Shown: positions 14,908 through 23,621 of the stretch, piece by piece | How positions within the stretch are numbered: the stretch's first letter is position 1 | How the letters are laid out: each line of letters begins with the position of its first letter | Source of the DNA: Mycobacteriales bacterium | Lineage (GTDB): Bacteria; Actinomycetota; Actinomycetes; Mycobacteriales; CADCTP01 | DNA: 53,070 nucleotides | Reading direction: 5' to 3' | Assembly: GCA_035995165.1 (NCBI GenBank) | Contig: DASYKU010000160.1 | Coordinates: 1-53,070, forward strand | Translations under genes and position numbers: made by a program | The notes under the pieces: model-generated | Database searches by the model: none | The model's input: the letters and a program-made list of their open reading frames with translations, nothing else | Told to the model about the DNA's origin: nothing

Positions 14908-17532
14908 GTGTCGGCCGGGCTGTCGGATACACCGGACGGCTCGCTCGCCCGAGCCGCGTTCGACCTCGCCCAGGCCGACCCGGCCCGGGCCGTCGAGCTC
15001 GCCGGTCCCGCCATCCGCGACGCCCGCCGCCGGGCCGACCCACTGGACCTCTCGGTCGCGCAGCAGGCGCTCGGCCTGGCCCTGCGCTCGCTGGAACAGC
15101 CGCGGGAGTCCACGGTCGCGCTGCGCCGCGCGGTCCGGACGGCCGAGGACGCCGGGCTGACCCACCAGGCCGGCCAGTCCCGGATGAGCCTCGCGGTGTC
15201 GCTGCTCTACCTCGGCCGGCACGGGCAGTCGCTGCGCCAGCTCGACCTGGCCGCGGCCGAGCTGACCGGGATCGAGCTGGCCCAGCTGGACGTCCAGCGC
15301 GGGATCGTGCTCTGGCTGCTGGGCCGGCCGGCGGCCGCGGCCGAGCGGGTGCCGGCCGCGCTGAGCCGGCTGCGGGCGGCCGGCGAGTCCCGCTGGGAGG
15401 CCCGCGGGCTCAACGTGCTCGGCCTGACCGGCGTCGAGCTCGGCCGGTACGGCGAGGCCGACGACGCCTTCCGGCGGGCCGAGCAGCAGTTCGCCGCGCT
15501 CGGGCAGCTCGCCGACGCGGCCGGCAACCGGCACAACCGGGGCTGGTGCGCGGGCCTGCTCGGTGACATCCCGGCCGCGCTGCGGCACCTCGAGGAGGCC
15601 GAGCGCCAGTTCGCCGCGCTGCACCTGCCGCTGGTCGAGCTGCGGCTGGACCGGGCCCGGCTGCTGCTGGACGCGGGGCTGGCCCGGGAGGCGCTGGTCA
15701 CGGCCGACCGGCTGGCGGCCGAGCTGTCCGCCCGGGGCGAGCGCAGCGCGTACGCGGACGCGCTGCTGGTGGCGGCCGAGGCCGCGCTGGCCGCGGGCGA
15801 CCACGTCCGGGCCGCGACGCTGGCCCGGCAGGCGGCCGGCCTCTACGACCGGCAGCACCGGACCGGCAAGCTCGCGCTGGCCACCCACCTCGCCGTCCGG
15901 GCCCGGTGGGCGGCCGGCGAGCGCGGCCGCCGGCTGCTGCGGGCCGCCTCCGCGGTCGCGGACGACCTGCGGGCGGAGGGGTTGCTGGCCCCGGCCGGGC
16001 AGGCGCTGCTGCTGGCCGGCCGGCTCGCGCGCGAGCTCGGCGACGGTCCCGAGGCCCGGGACCTGCTCGGCCGGGTCGCCCGCGGCCGCCACCGCGGACC
16101 GGCGTCCGGGCGCTCCCAGGCCTGGTACGCCGAGGCGATGCTGCGGCTGGACCGCGGCGACCGGCGCGGGGCGTTCGCCGCGCTCGGCGCCGGCTTCCGG
16201 GTCCTGGACGCGTACGGGGCCGGGCTGGGCGCGCTGGAGCTGCGCGCCCACGTCTCCTCGTACGCGGCCGACCTGGTGGCGGCGGGCCGGACCCTCGCGG
16301 TCGGGACGGGCCGGGCCGAGCAGGTGCTGCGCTGGTCCGAGCTCGGCCGCGGGCTGGCGCTGCGGCTGCCGCGGGTCCGGCCGCCGGACGACCCGGAGCT
16401 GGCCACCGCGCTGGCCGGGCTGCGCCGGCTCGCGGCCCAGCCCGACAGCGCGGCCCGGCGGCGGCAGGAGGAGGAGCTGCGGGACCGGGTCCGGCGGCGG
16501 GCGCTGCGGGTGGAGGGCCGGTCCGGGGAGCGGCCCTGGTCGCTGCCCGACGCGGCCGGGCTGGAGCGCGCGCTGGGCGGCGCCGCCCTGGTCAGCCTGG
16601 TCGTGGTCGGCGGCACCGTGCACGCGGTGGTGGTGGCCGGCCGCCGCCGGGTGCTGCGCGCGGTCGGGCCGGCGGCGCCGGTCGACTGGGAGGCCGGTTT
16701 CCTCGGCATGTGGACCCGGCGGGCACTGCAGCCGGGATCCGCGACCCGCGGCGCGACCGCGCTGGCCGAGGCGCTGCGCTCGGCCGAGCGGCTGGACGGG
16801 CTGCTGTTCGGCCCGCTGGCCGACCTGATCGGCGACCGCGACCTGGTCGTGGTCCCGCCGGCGCCGCTGGCCGTGCTGCCCTGGTCGCTGCTGCCGGTGG
16901 CGGCCGACCGGACCGTGAGCCTCGCGCCCTCGCTCGCCTCCTGGTACGCGGCGACCGTACGGCCGGCCCGCCCCGGACCCACCGTGCTGGTCGCCGGTCC
17001 CGACCTGGAGCATGCCGAGGCCGAGGTCCGGGCGCTGGCCGCGGGCGCGCCGAACGCGATCGTGCTCACCGGCGTCGACGCCGGCAGCGCCGCGGTGCTG
17101 GCCGCGATGGACGGGGCCGGGATCGCGCATCTGGCCGCGCACGGCGACGTCCGCGCCGACAGCCCGCTGTTCTCCGCGCTGCGGCTGGCCGACGGGCCGC
17201 TGATGGCCTACGACCTGGGCCGGCTGGACCGCCCGCCCGAGCTGGTCGTCCTGTCCGCCTGCGACAGCGCGGCCGCCGGCGGCCCGGGCGAGGAGCTGCT
17301 CGGGCTGCCGGTCGCGATGCTGCACAGCGGCGTCCGGACCGTGATCGCGAGCGTGGCCAAGGTGCCGGACGCGGTCGCGCCCGAGGTGATGACCCGGCTG
17401 CACGCGGCGATGGCGGACGGGGCTCCGCCGCAGCACGCGCTGGCCCGGACCGTCCGGGAGCTGCGGGACGCGCCGCCGCTGCTGCGGGCCGCGGCCGCCG
17501 CCTTCGTCGCCGTCGGCGGCACCCCGGCCTGA
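14908..17532 (+). CDS. TPR-repeat CHAT (caspase-like) protein
   Basis: An 874-residue cytoplasmic protein. Residues about 20-480 are helical tetratricopeptide-type repeats (for example LDLSVAQQALGLALRSLEQP, and repeated AEAALAAGDHVRAATLA units). Residues about 530-874 form a CHAT domain, a caspase-related cysteine peptidase fold. The catalytic His745 lies in IAHLAAHGD and Cys785 in VVLSACDSAAAGGPGEELLG, followed by the family block SVAKVPDAVAPEVM and HALARTVRELRD. CHAT-TPR proteins are known as proteases in conflict systems, such as the Craspase subunit of type III-E CRISPR and activators of bacterial gasdermins. The start is uncertain: GTG 14908 leaves room for a promoter, while ATG 14860 would overlap the S8 start codon. 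Confidence 0.93.
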   Translation: MSAGLSDTPDGSLARAAFDLAQADPARAVELAGPAIRDARRRADPLDLSVAQQALGLALRSLEQPRESTVALRRAVRTAEDAGLTHQAGQSRMSLAVSLLYLGRHGQSLRQLDLAAAELTGIELAQLDVQRGIVLWLLGRPAAAAERVPAALSRLRAAGESRWEARGLNVLGLTGVELGRYGEADDAFRRAEQQFAALGQLADAAGNRHNRGWCAGLLGDIPAALRHLEEAERQFAALHLPLVELRLDRARLLLDAGLAREALVTADRLAAELSARGERSAYADALLVAAEAALAAGDHVRAATLARQAAGLYDRQHRTGKLALATHLAVRARWAAGERGRRLLRAASAVADDLRAEGLLAPAGQALLLAGRLARELGDGPEARDLLGRVARGRHRGPASGRSQAWYAEAMLRLDRGDRRGAFAALGAGFRVLDAYGAGLGALELRAHVSSYAADLVAAGRTLAVGTGRAEQVLRWSELGRGLALRLPRVRPPDDPELATALAGLRRLAAQPDSAARRRQEEELRDRVRRRALRVEGRSGERPWSLPDAAGLERALGGAALVSLVVVGGTVHAVVVAGRRRVLRAVGPAAPVDWEAGFLGMWTRRALQPGSATRGATALAEALRSAERLDGLLFGPLADLIGDRDLVVVPPAPLAVLPWSLLPVAADRTVSLAPSLASWYAATVRPARPGPTVLVAGPDLEHAEAEVRALAAGAPNAIVLTGVDAGSAAVLAAMDGAGIAHLAAHGDVRADSPLFSALRLADGPLMAYDLGRLDRPPELVVLSACDSAAAGGPGEELLGLPVAMLHSGVRTVIASVAKVPDAVAPEVMTRLHAAMADGAPPQHALARTVRELRDAPPLLRAAAAAFVAVGGTPA

Positions 17533-17552
17533 CGCCGCTTCCCACGGCGCCG

Positions 17553-17569
17553 GGCCCGGCCCCCGGGCC
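17553..17569. terminator. hairpin between converging CHAT and membrane-protein genes
   Basis: GGCCCGG (17553-17559), a three-base loop CCC, and CCGGGCC (17563-17569) form a perfect 7-bp GC stem in the 39-bp gap between the converging stop codons. There is no U tract. It probably serves as a terminator in both directions. Confidence 0.5.
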
Positions 17570-17571
17570 GG

Positions 17572-18954
17572 TCAGGGGCAGAACTGGTCGGTGCGTCCGT
17601 TGCGCTGCCAGTTCCAGACCGCGTCCAGCCCGGGCCCGGCCGCGAGCACGCCGACCAGCAGCCGCAGCTGGTCCGCCGGCAGCGGCAGCTCCCTCACGCC
17701 GGCCGGGTGCCGGTAGCGCCGGCCCGGGCGGCCCCCGCACGCTGACGGCACCTCGACCGAGAACACCGTGAGCAGGTCGGTCGCGGTCCGGACGCCGACC
17801 CGGCGCAGCTCGGCCCGGCCGGTCTCCTCGCCCCCGTCGGACTTGTCCGCGCCCAGGTGCAGCAGCAGGAACGCCTGGTCGATCCAGTCGATCAGCCGGC
17901 CCGGCGGGACCCGGGTGTGCAGGATGACGTCGACGAGGTTCATGGTCGTGAGGTTCTGCATGTTCTCCACGCCCTCCTCGATCAGCCGGGCCTCGTACCA
18001 GAGGTTGAGGCCGTCGAGGTGGTCCAGCGGGTACGCGGAGGCGACCGGCGGCACGACCTGCTGCAGCACCCGGGCCGTCACCCGCTGCAGCACCTGCAGG
18101 CCGACCAGCGGGAAGAAGCCGACGACGAAGGCGACCGCGAACTCCGCCGACCCGGCCTGCGGCGCCACCGCGTGCAGCACCTGGTGCAGGACGGCGACCA
18201 GCAGCAACACCAGGATGATCCGGAACACCGCCGACGCGTACGCGCTGGGCCGCAGGTCGGACTGGAAGTACCGGCGCACCAGCATCCCGGACACGAACGC
18301 GTACGCCCCCAGGAACGCGTACTTCAGCACGTCCCAGACGCCGTCCGGGGCGGTCAGGAACGTGGTGTCCCAGAGCACCGCGGACCAGCCCACGCCGAGG
18401 ATCGCGGTGCTCAGGAACACCGGGAACAGCGACTCGGAGCTGACCACGTAGTCGTCGCTCTGCTGGGCCTCGGACGGCTGCCGGCCGTAGTACGCCTCGA
18501 ACTTCTGCTCGTAGATGGTGGTCCCGGCCCCGTGCGGGCCGACCTCCCAGCGGGCGTGGAAGTCCGAGCCCGGCGGCGGCTCGGGCAGGTGCCAGGGGCG
18601 GTCGCAGCCGAGCCGGTGCAGGGTCAGCACGTACTCGTTCCAGAGCGCCCGGGCCCGGGTGCCGAGGAAGCGCACGTAGAGCCAGCCGGGCAGGAACGCC
18701 AGGCACCACAGGGCGAACAGCTTCAGCGCGCCGCCGGCCCAGGTCTGCGGGTCCGGCCAGCGCTGCTGGGCCAGGAACCCCGCGGTGCAGACGGTCGCGC
18801 CCGCGGCCAGCGCGATGAGCACGTTCATCCAGGCCCCGACGGCCTTGCGGCGCAGCCAGGACCGGGCCTTGGCGCCGCGCAGCGGGGCCAGGGCGAGCGC
18901 GGGACCCCGGTGCTCCAGCACCGGGTCCCGGTAGTCGATCGTGCGCGTGCTCAT
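17572..18954 (-). CDS. polytopic membrane protein next to the CHAT gene, unknown function
   Basis: A 460-residue protein I cannot assign to a named family. Hydrophobic segments lie near residues 43-64, 76-98, 177-197, 210-228, 241-263 and 271-290, so about six membrane helices occupy the first two thirds. Between helices 2 and 3 lies a polar loop with GAGTTIYEQKFEAYYGRQP. The last 160 residues are soluble, with YPLDHLDGLNLWYEARLIEE, VENMQNLTTMNLVDVILHTR and VPPGRLIDWIDQAFLLLHLG. It converges on the TPR-CHAT gene with a 39-bp gap. Position suggests it is the membrane-facing member of the ECF/S8/CHAT block, possibly an effector or sensor. That role is inference. Confidence 0.75.
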   Translation of the reverse strand: MSTRTIDYRDPVLEHRGPALALAPLRGAKARSWLRRKAVGAWMNVLIALAAGATVCTAGFLAQQRWPDPQTWAGGALKLFALWCLAFLPGWLYVRFLGTRARALWNEYVLTLHRLGCDRPWHLPEPPPGSDFHARWEVGPHGAGTTIYEQKFEAYYGRQPSEAQQSDDYVVSSESLFPVFLSTAILGVGWSAVLWDTTFLTAPDGVWDVLKYAFLGAYAFVSGMLVRRYFQSDLRPSAYASAVFRIILVLLLVAVLHQVLHAVAPQAGSAEFAVAFVVGFFPLVGLQVLQRVTARVLQQVVPPVASAYPLDHLDGLNLWYEARLIEEGVENMQNLTTMNLVDVILHTRVPPGRLIDWIDQAFLLLHLGADKSDGGEETGRAELRRVGVRTATDLLTVFSVEVPSACGGRPGRRYRHPAGVRELPLPADQLRLLVGVLAAGPGLDAVWNWQRNGRTDQFCP

Positions 18955-18964
18955 TCCGGCCTCC

Positions 18965-18993
18965 CCCGCCGTCCTGTCACATCGGACGGCGGG
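18965..18993 (-). terminator. terminator of the sugar ABC transporter operon
   Basis: CCCGCCGTCC (18965-18974) and GGACGGCGGG (18984-18993) form a perfect 10-bp stem with a 9-base loop. It begins about 18 bases after the stop codon of the ATPase gene in the direction of transcription and ends just before the start of the membrane protein. No U tract follows, which is usual in such genomes. Confidence 0.65.
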
Positions 18994-19011
18994 AGGGGCC
19001 GGTTTGATACG

Positions 19012-20193
19012 TCAGGCGCTCACCGGTTCGTCGGCGGTGAGCTTGGCCCCGGTCTCCGCATCGAAGACGTGCATCTTGGAGGTGTCGTACCAGAGGGTGG
19101 CCTCGTGGTCGGCGGCGACCTTGGCGGCCGCGTCCAGCCGGGCGGTGATCTGGGTCTCCATGGAGGTCATGTCCTGGCCGGTGTCCTTGGCCAGCGCCTC
19201 GAGGTCCTTGGACTTCGCGGCCTCGCCCTGCACCCCGAAGTACGCGTAGACGTCCGAGCCCATCGACTCGACCAGGTCGATGCGGGTGGTGAAGGTGCCG
19301 CCGGGCTTGTCCCCGACCAGCCGGGCGTCCTCGAAGTGCTCGGGCCGGATGCCGAGGATGATGTTGCGCCCGGAGGCCGAGCCGTGCACCTCCTGCTTCA
19401 CGTCCTCGGGCATGGTGGCCCGGCCGAGCGCGCTGACGACCTCGTCGCCCTCGATCGTGGCGGTCAGGAAGTTCATCGACGGGCTGCCGATGAAGCCGGC
19501 CACGAACAGGTTCGCCGGGTTCTCGTAGAGGTGCTGGGGCGAGCCGACCTGCTGGATGAGCCCGGCCCGCATGACCACGACCCGGTCGCCGAGCGTCATG
19601 GCCTCGGTCTGGTCGTGGGTCACGTAGAGCGTCGTGGTGCCCAGGGTCTTCTGGATCCGCGACACCTGCGTGCGCATCTGCACGCGGAGCTTGGCGTCCA
19701 AGTTGGACAGTGGCTCGTCCATGAGGAACGCCTTGGGGCTACGGACGATCGCCCGCCCCATCGCGACCCGCTGGCGCTGGCCACCGGAGAGGTTGGAGGG
19801 CTTGCGGTCCAGGTGCTGGGTCAGCTCCAGCATCTCGGCCGCCTCCATGACCTTCTGCTGGATCGTGGCCTTGTCCACCTTGGCCAGCTGCAGCGGGAAG
19901 CCCATGTTCTCGCCGACGGTCATGTGCGGATACAACGCGTACGACTGGAAGACCATTGCGATGTCGCGGTCCTTGGGCGCCTTGTTGTTGGCGACCTGCC
20001 CGTCGATGATCAGGTCGCCCTGGGTGATGTCCTCCAGGCCGGCCACCATGTTCAGGGTCGTGGACTTCCCGCACCCCGACGGGCCGACGAGGATGATGAA
20101 CTCCCCGTCCGCGATGGTCAGGTTGAAGTCGTCGACGGCGAGCGCGCCGTCGGGGTACCGCTTGACGATGTGGTCCAGGACGATCTCGGCCAC
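19012..20193 (-). CDS. sugar ABC importer ATPase (MalK/UgpC/MsmX family)
   Basis: A 393-residue ATPase that powers a carbohydrate importer from the cytoplasmic side. Walker A GPSGCGKST (37-45), Q-loop VFQSYALYPHMTV, signature LSGGQRQRVAMGRAI (135-149), Walker B AFLMDEPLSNLD (155-166) and switch VTHDQTEAM are intact. A C-terminal TOBE/regulatory domain (about 235-393, IILGIRPEHFED) marks the MalK-type subfamily. It is the last gene of the four-gene importer operon. A 27-bp gap separates it from the permease gene, and a hairpin terminator follows. The closest functional analogues are trehalose/maltose-type systems; the actual sugar is unknown. Confidence 0.95.
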   Translation of the reverse strand: MAEIVLDHIVKRYPDGALAVDDFNLTIADGEFIILVGPSGCGKSTTLNMVAGLEDITQGDLIIDGQVANNKAPKDRDIAMVFQSYALYPHMTVGENMGFPLQLAKVDKATIQQKVMEAAEMLELTQHLDRKPSNLSGGQRQRVAMGRAIVRSPKAFLMDEPLSNLDAKLRVQMRTQVSRIQKTLGTTTLYVTHDQTEAMTLGDRVVVMRAGLIQQVGSPQHLYENPANLFVAGFIGSPSMNFLTATIEGDEVVSALGRATMPEDVKQEVHGSASGRNIILGIRPEHFEDARLVGDKPGGTFTTRIDLVESMGSDVYAYFGVQGEAAKSKDLEALAKDTGQDMTSMETQITARLDAAAKVAADHEATLWYDTSKMHVFDAETGAKLTADEPVSA

Positions 20194-20220
20194 TGGAGCT
20201 CCCCTCGGGTTAAGGAAAAG

Positions 20221-21063
20221 TCAGCCCTTGACCGCGCCGGACGTGAGCCCGGCGACGATGCGGCGCTGGAACAGCAGGACGACGAGCAGCACCGGGATCG
20301 TGATGACCACGGCCGCCGCGGCGATCGGCCCGGTGGGCTTCTCGAACGTGGTGGCACCGGTGAAGTACGACATGGCCGCCGGCACGGTGCGGGCGGCGTT
20401 GGTGGAGGTCAGTGAGATCGCGAACAGGAAGTCGTTCCAGCAGGCGATGAAGACCAGGATCGCGGTGGTGAAGATGCCCGGCATGGCCAGCGGCGTGATG
20501 ACCCGGCGGAACGCCTGGTAGGGCGTGGCGCCGTCCATCTTCGCGGCCTTCTCCAGCTCCCAGGGGATCTCCCGGAAGAACGCGGAGAGCACGTAGATCG
20601 ACAGCGGCAGCGCGAAGGTGATGTACGGGATGATCAGCCCGGGCCAGGTGTTGAACAGGTGCAGCGTGGTCTCGATCTTGAACAGCGGCGTCACCAGGGC
20701 GATCTGCGGGAACATCGAGATCAGCAGGGAGACGCCGATCATCAGCCGCTTGCCCGGGAACTCCAGCCGGGCGATCGCGTACGCCGCCATGGTGCCGAAG
20801 ATCAGCGCGATGACCGTGGCGATGACGCAGATGCCGATCGAGTTGATCAGCGCGCGGATGAAGTCGTTGTTCTTGAAGATCGCGGTGTAGTTGTCCCAGG
20901 ACAGGGCCCGCGGCCAGAAGCTGCCGTCGTTCAGCGTGCCCGACGACTTGATCGACAGCGAGATGATCCACAGGACCGGGATGAACGCGTACAGCAGGAC
21001 GACGAGGTCCGCGGTGCCCCATGCCGCCTTGCGGCCCGGAGTCGCCGCTGTCATGTTCGCCAT
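20221..21063 (-). CDS. sugar ABC importer permease (MalG/SugB-like)
   Basis: A 280-residue inner-membrane permease of the carbohydrate importer. Six hydrophobic segments are visible (about 20-40, 75-97, 108-132, 138-160, 186-208 and 245-268). The EAA coupling loop is [20 protein letters not shown] (about 171-190), followed by [20 protein letters not shown], a good fit to MalG-type permeases. It forms the translocation pore with the following MalF-like subunit. Two ATGs, MANM and MTAA, are possible; the upstream one leaves a 3-bp gap to the stop of its partner. It lies third in the operon SBP - MalF-like - MalG-like - ATPase. Confidence 0.95.
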   Translation of the reverse strand: MANMTAATPGRKAAWGTADLVVLLYAFIPVLWIISLSIKSSGTLNDGSFWPRALSWDNYTAIFKNNDFIRALINSIGICVIATVIALIFGTMAAYAIARLEFPGKRLMIGVSLLISMFPQIALVTPLFKIETTLHLFNTWPGLIIPYITFALPLSIYVLSAFFREIPWELEKAAKMDGATPYQAFRRVITPLAMPGIFTTAILVFIACWNDFLFAISLTSTNAARTVPAAMSYFTGATTFEKPTGPIAAAAVVITIPVLLVVLLFQRRIVAGLTSGAVKG

Positions 21064-21066
21064 GGA

Positions 21067-22017
21067 TCAGCGCCCCCCATCCTGACGGGCACCAGGTGCC
21101 GCGGCTCCGAACAGTTTGATGAAGATGTAGGCGATGATCGCGATCGTGATGAAGATCAGGACCGCCATCGTCGACCCGATGCCGAGGTTGAGACCGCGGA
21201 TCAGGTTGTCGTAGGCGACGATCGACACGGATCCTGTCTGATTCGACCCGCCGGTCAGGATGAAGATGTTGTCGAAGATCCGGAACGCGTCGAGCGTGCG
21301 GAACAGCAACGCCACCAGGATCGCCGGCTTCATCAGCGGCAGCGTGATCCGCCAGAACCGCTGCCAGAGCGAGGCTCCGTCCATCGAGGCCGCCTTGAGC
21401 AGGTCTTCCGGCACCAGGGCCAGGCCGGCCATCAGCAGCAGTGCCATGAACGGCACGGTCTTCCAGATCTCGGCCAGGGTGATGATCGAGATCGAGGACC
21501 ACTTGCCGGTCAGCGGGGCGTTCCCGCCGGCCAGGTAGCCGAGGTCCTGGGTCCAGGCGAACCGCCAGGAGAACGCGGCCACCACGGTCACGATCGCGTA
21601 CGGCACCAGGGCCGAGGTCCGGACCAGGCCGCGCCCGATGATCGTGCGGTGCATGACGATCGCCAGCAGCATGCCGAGCACCAGCTCGAACGTGGCGCTG
21701 ACGACGGTGATGAGCGAGGTGACGCCCACCGCGCGCCACCAGATCGAGCTGGACAGCACGGTCACGTAGTTGCTGAACCAGATGAACTTGTTCGCGTTCG
21801 GCGTCCGCAGGTCGGCCCGGTTCAGCGACAGCCAGAGCGCGTACAGGATCGGGTACGCGGTGACCGCCAGCATGATGATCGCCGCCGGCGCGCAGAGCAT
21901 CAGACCGAGCTTGCGCTCCGCCTTCTGGCCCTCGCTGTGCCGTTGGCGCGCAATCGCTACGCCTTCGTCCTCGTAGTCGTCCCGCTCGAGCTCAGCGGCG
22001 ACCGGAGTAGTCGTCAC
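21067..22017 (-). CDS. sugar ABC importer permease (MalF/SugA-like)
   Basis: A 316-residue permease with an unusually long charged cytoplasmic N-terminus (about residues 1-38, rich in Asp, Glu and Arg) before the first helix LMLCAPAAIIMLAVTAYPIL. Five further helices follow. The coupling loop EDLLKAASMDGASLWQRFWR and ITLPLMKPAILVALLFRTLD match the MalF/SugA/UgpA group. It pairs with the MalG-like subunit to form the pore. Its GTG start overlaps the stop of the binding-protein gene (GTGA), so translation of the two is coupled. Confidence 0.95.
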   Translation of the reverse strand: MTTTPVAAELERDDYEDEGVAIARQRHSEGQKAERKLGLMLCAPAAIIMLAVTAYPILYALWLSLNRADLRTPNANKFIWFSNYVTVLSSSIWWRAVGVTSLITVVSATFELVLGMLLAIVMHRTIIGRGLVRTSALVPYAIVTVVAAFSWRFAWTQDLGYLAGGNAPLTGKWSSISIITLAEIWKTVPFMALLLMAGLALVPEDLLKAASMDGASLWQRFWRITLPLMKPAILVALLFRTLDAFRIFDNIFILTGGSNQTGSVSIVAYDNLIRGLNLGIGSTMAVLIFITIAIIAYIFIKLFGAAAPGARQDGGR

Positions 22018-23300
22018 GGCAGGATCCCCTTCCCTGCGAGGGCATCAGAGATCGACGAGCGCAGCTTGTCGGCGGTCTGCTGCGGGTCGATCGAGGAGGG
22101 TGGCGACAGGGTGGTCGACACGATCGTCGAGATGTTCTGGTAGAGCGGGGTCTTCGGCCGCGGCACCGCGACGTTCAGCTCGTCGATGAGCGTCTGGTAC
22201 ATCGGGTACGCCTTCTTGAACGCGTCGCTGTCGAAGACCGTCTTCAGCGCCGGCACGTCGCCGTTGTCGAGCGCGGCGGACAGCGCGTTGGTGTCGTTGC
22301 GCATGCACATCGCGGCCTCGAAGGCCTCGGTCGGGTGCTTGCTGTACGTGCTGATCGCGTAGTTCATCCCGCCGAGCGTGACCTTCGGGGTCTCGCCGGG
22401 GACGACCGCCGGGTACGGCGCGTAGCCCAGGTCGTCGAGGATCTTCTTGCTCTCCGGGTCCGTCGCCGCCGCGGTCGTCATCGCCGACAGCACGTACGGC
22501 CAGTTGAGGATGAACGCGGCCTGGCCCAGCTGCATCTGGGCGAAGACCTCGGGCTCCTGCGAGTTCGACAGCGACTTGCTCTCCACACCGGAGGTCGCGA
22601 ACTTCTTCAGCAGCGTCAGCGCCTGCACGGTCTTGGCGTCGATCGTCGGCTGGGTGCCGTCGGCGTTGACGAGGTTGCCGCCGAAGGAGTTGAGCAGCGT
22701 GTTGAAGCCGACCACGTAGCCCTCGTACTGCGCGCCGGTGAAGCCGATCTCGTACGGCTTGCCGGCCGCCTTGAGCGCCTGGGCCTGGGAGATCATCTCG
22801 TCCCAGGTCTTCGGCGGGTTCGGCACCAGGGACTTCCGGTACCACATCAGCTGGACGTTGGTGGTCCGCGGGATCCCGTAGAGCTTGCTGTCCCACTCGG
22901 CCGTCTGCAGCGGCGGCCCGAGCGCGTTGGCCGACGCCTGCGTCTTCTGGTCGCCGGTCAGCTCCCGGATCCAGCCGGCCTGGGCGAACTCGGCCGTCCA
23001 GGTCACGTCCATCCCGAGGATGTCCATGCTGGAATCGTGCGCGGCCAGGCGGCGGACGAACTGCTCGCGCTGCCCGTCCGCGTCGCTCGGCAGCAGGTTG
23101 CCGACGATCTTGTACTTGCCACCGGCCGCTGCGTTGCAGTTGGCCAGGATCTTGTCGAAACCGACGCCGCTGGCCCCGCCGTACAGGTTGATCACGGGGG
23201 TGCCACCGCCGCTGGAACACGCTGCCACTGCCGGCACTACGGCGAGCGCGGCGAGCAATGCCCGGGCGGTTCGGCTGGTCTTGAAGATCCGCATGTGCAC
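22014..23300 (-). CDS. sugar-binding lipoprotein of the ABC importer
   Basis: A 428-residue extracytoplasmic solute-binding protein of the family 1 (MalE/LpqY-like) type. The signal peptide has a basic start, a hydrophobic stretch and lipobox AVAAC with Cys28 as the lipidated residue, so it is anchored to the outer face of the membrane. The mature part has the family pattern WTAEFAQAGWIREL and KTWDEMISQAQALK. AGGAGG lies 5 bases before the GTG at 23300 and 11 before an ATG at 23294, so the GTG is preferred. It is first in the operon and carries the promoter. LpqY of mycobacteria takes up trehalose, but the ligand here is unproven. Confidence 0.93.
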   Translation of the reverse strand: MHMRIFKTSRTARALLAALAVVPAVAACSSGGGTPVINLYGGASGVGFDKILANCNAAAGGKYKIVGNLLPSDADGQREQFVRRLAAHDSSMDILGMDVTWTAEFAQAGWIRELTGDQKTQASANALGPPLQTAEWDSKLYGIPRTTNVQLMWYRKSLVPNPPKTWDEMISQAQALKAAGKPYEIGFTGAQYEGYVVGFNTLLNSFGGNLVNADGTQPTIDAKTVQALTLLKKFATSGVESKSLSNSQEPEVFAQMQLGQAAFILNWPYVLSAMTTAAATDPESKKILDDLGYAPYPAVVPGETPKVTLGGMNYAISTYSKHPTEAFEAAMCMRNDTNALSAALDNGDVPALKTVFDSDAFKKAYPMYQTLIDELNVAVPRPKTPLYQNISTIVSTTLSPPSSIDPQQTADKLRSSISDALAGKGILP

Positions 23301-23352
23301 CGGAGCCTCCTCACGGCCCGTCCGGCCCGGTCGCACCAAATTAATGCGGAGA

Positions 23353-23395
23353 TGCCGAACGCTTGCAACGTATGAGCCATCCGGACGTAACGCAA
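23353..23395 (-). promoter_or_regulatory. sugar operon promoter with LacI-like operator
   Basis: On the minus strand TTGCGT (23390-23395) and TACGTT (23367-23372) are separated by 17 bases, a good housekeeping-type promoter. Overlapping the -10 and predicted start is TTGCAAGCGTTCGGCA (23353-23368). Its left half matches the LacI-family operator half TTGCAAGCG; the right half is imperfect. This placement would let a LacI-type repressor block transcription. No LacI gene lies in the window. Confidence 0.5.
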
Positions 23396-23621
23396 GACGA
23401 AGTTTGATCGGACTTGATCTTCAGCCGGACGCGACAAGCGTCGCTTCTCTGTTTCTTCGCAGGTCAGAGGCGTGCGACCGGAACCGGCCGCGGAGGTCAC
23501 GACTCGGTCGCGCCCCTCCCCGCGCCCGGGCGGGGTCGCACCCGGCACCCGCCTTTTCAGGCCGCCGTGAAGCCCACCCACGACGGCGTTTGCGCGTCCG
23601 CTGACGCGGGCCCGGGGAGGC
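23396..23621. other. non-coding gap upstream of the sugar operon
   Basis: Apart from the promoter/operator at its right-hand side in transcription order, this gap shows only one weak hairpin: GACGC (around 23428) and GCGTC with a five-base loop, followed by the T-rich TTCTCTGTTTCTTC. It could terminate plus-strand read-through, but no plus-strand gene precedes it. No coding signal is visible. Confidence 0.4.

Noticed and set aside
13240-17436. Minus-strand open frame of about 1398 codons across the CHAT and S8 region
   Set aside because: It is the antisense shadow of the plus-strand TPR-CHAT gene and neighbours in GC-rich DNA. Its translation is Arg/Gly/Pro/Ala low complexity, while the opposite frames have catalytic motifs.
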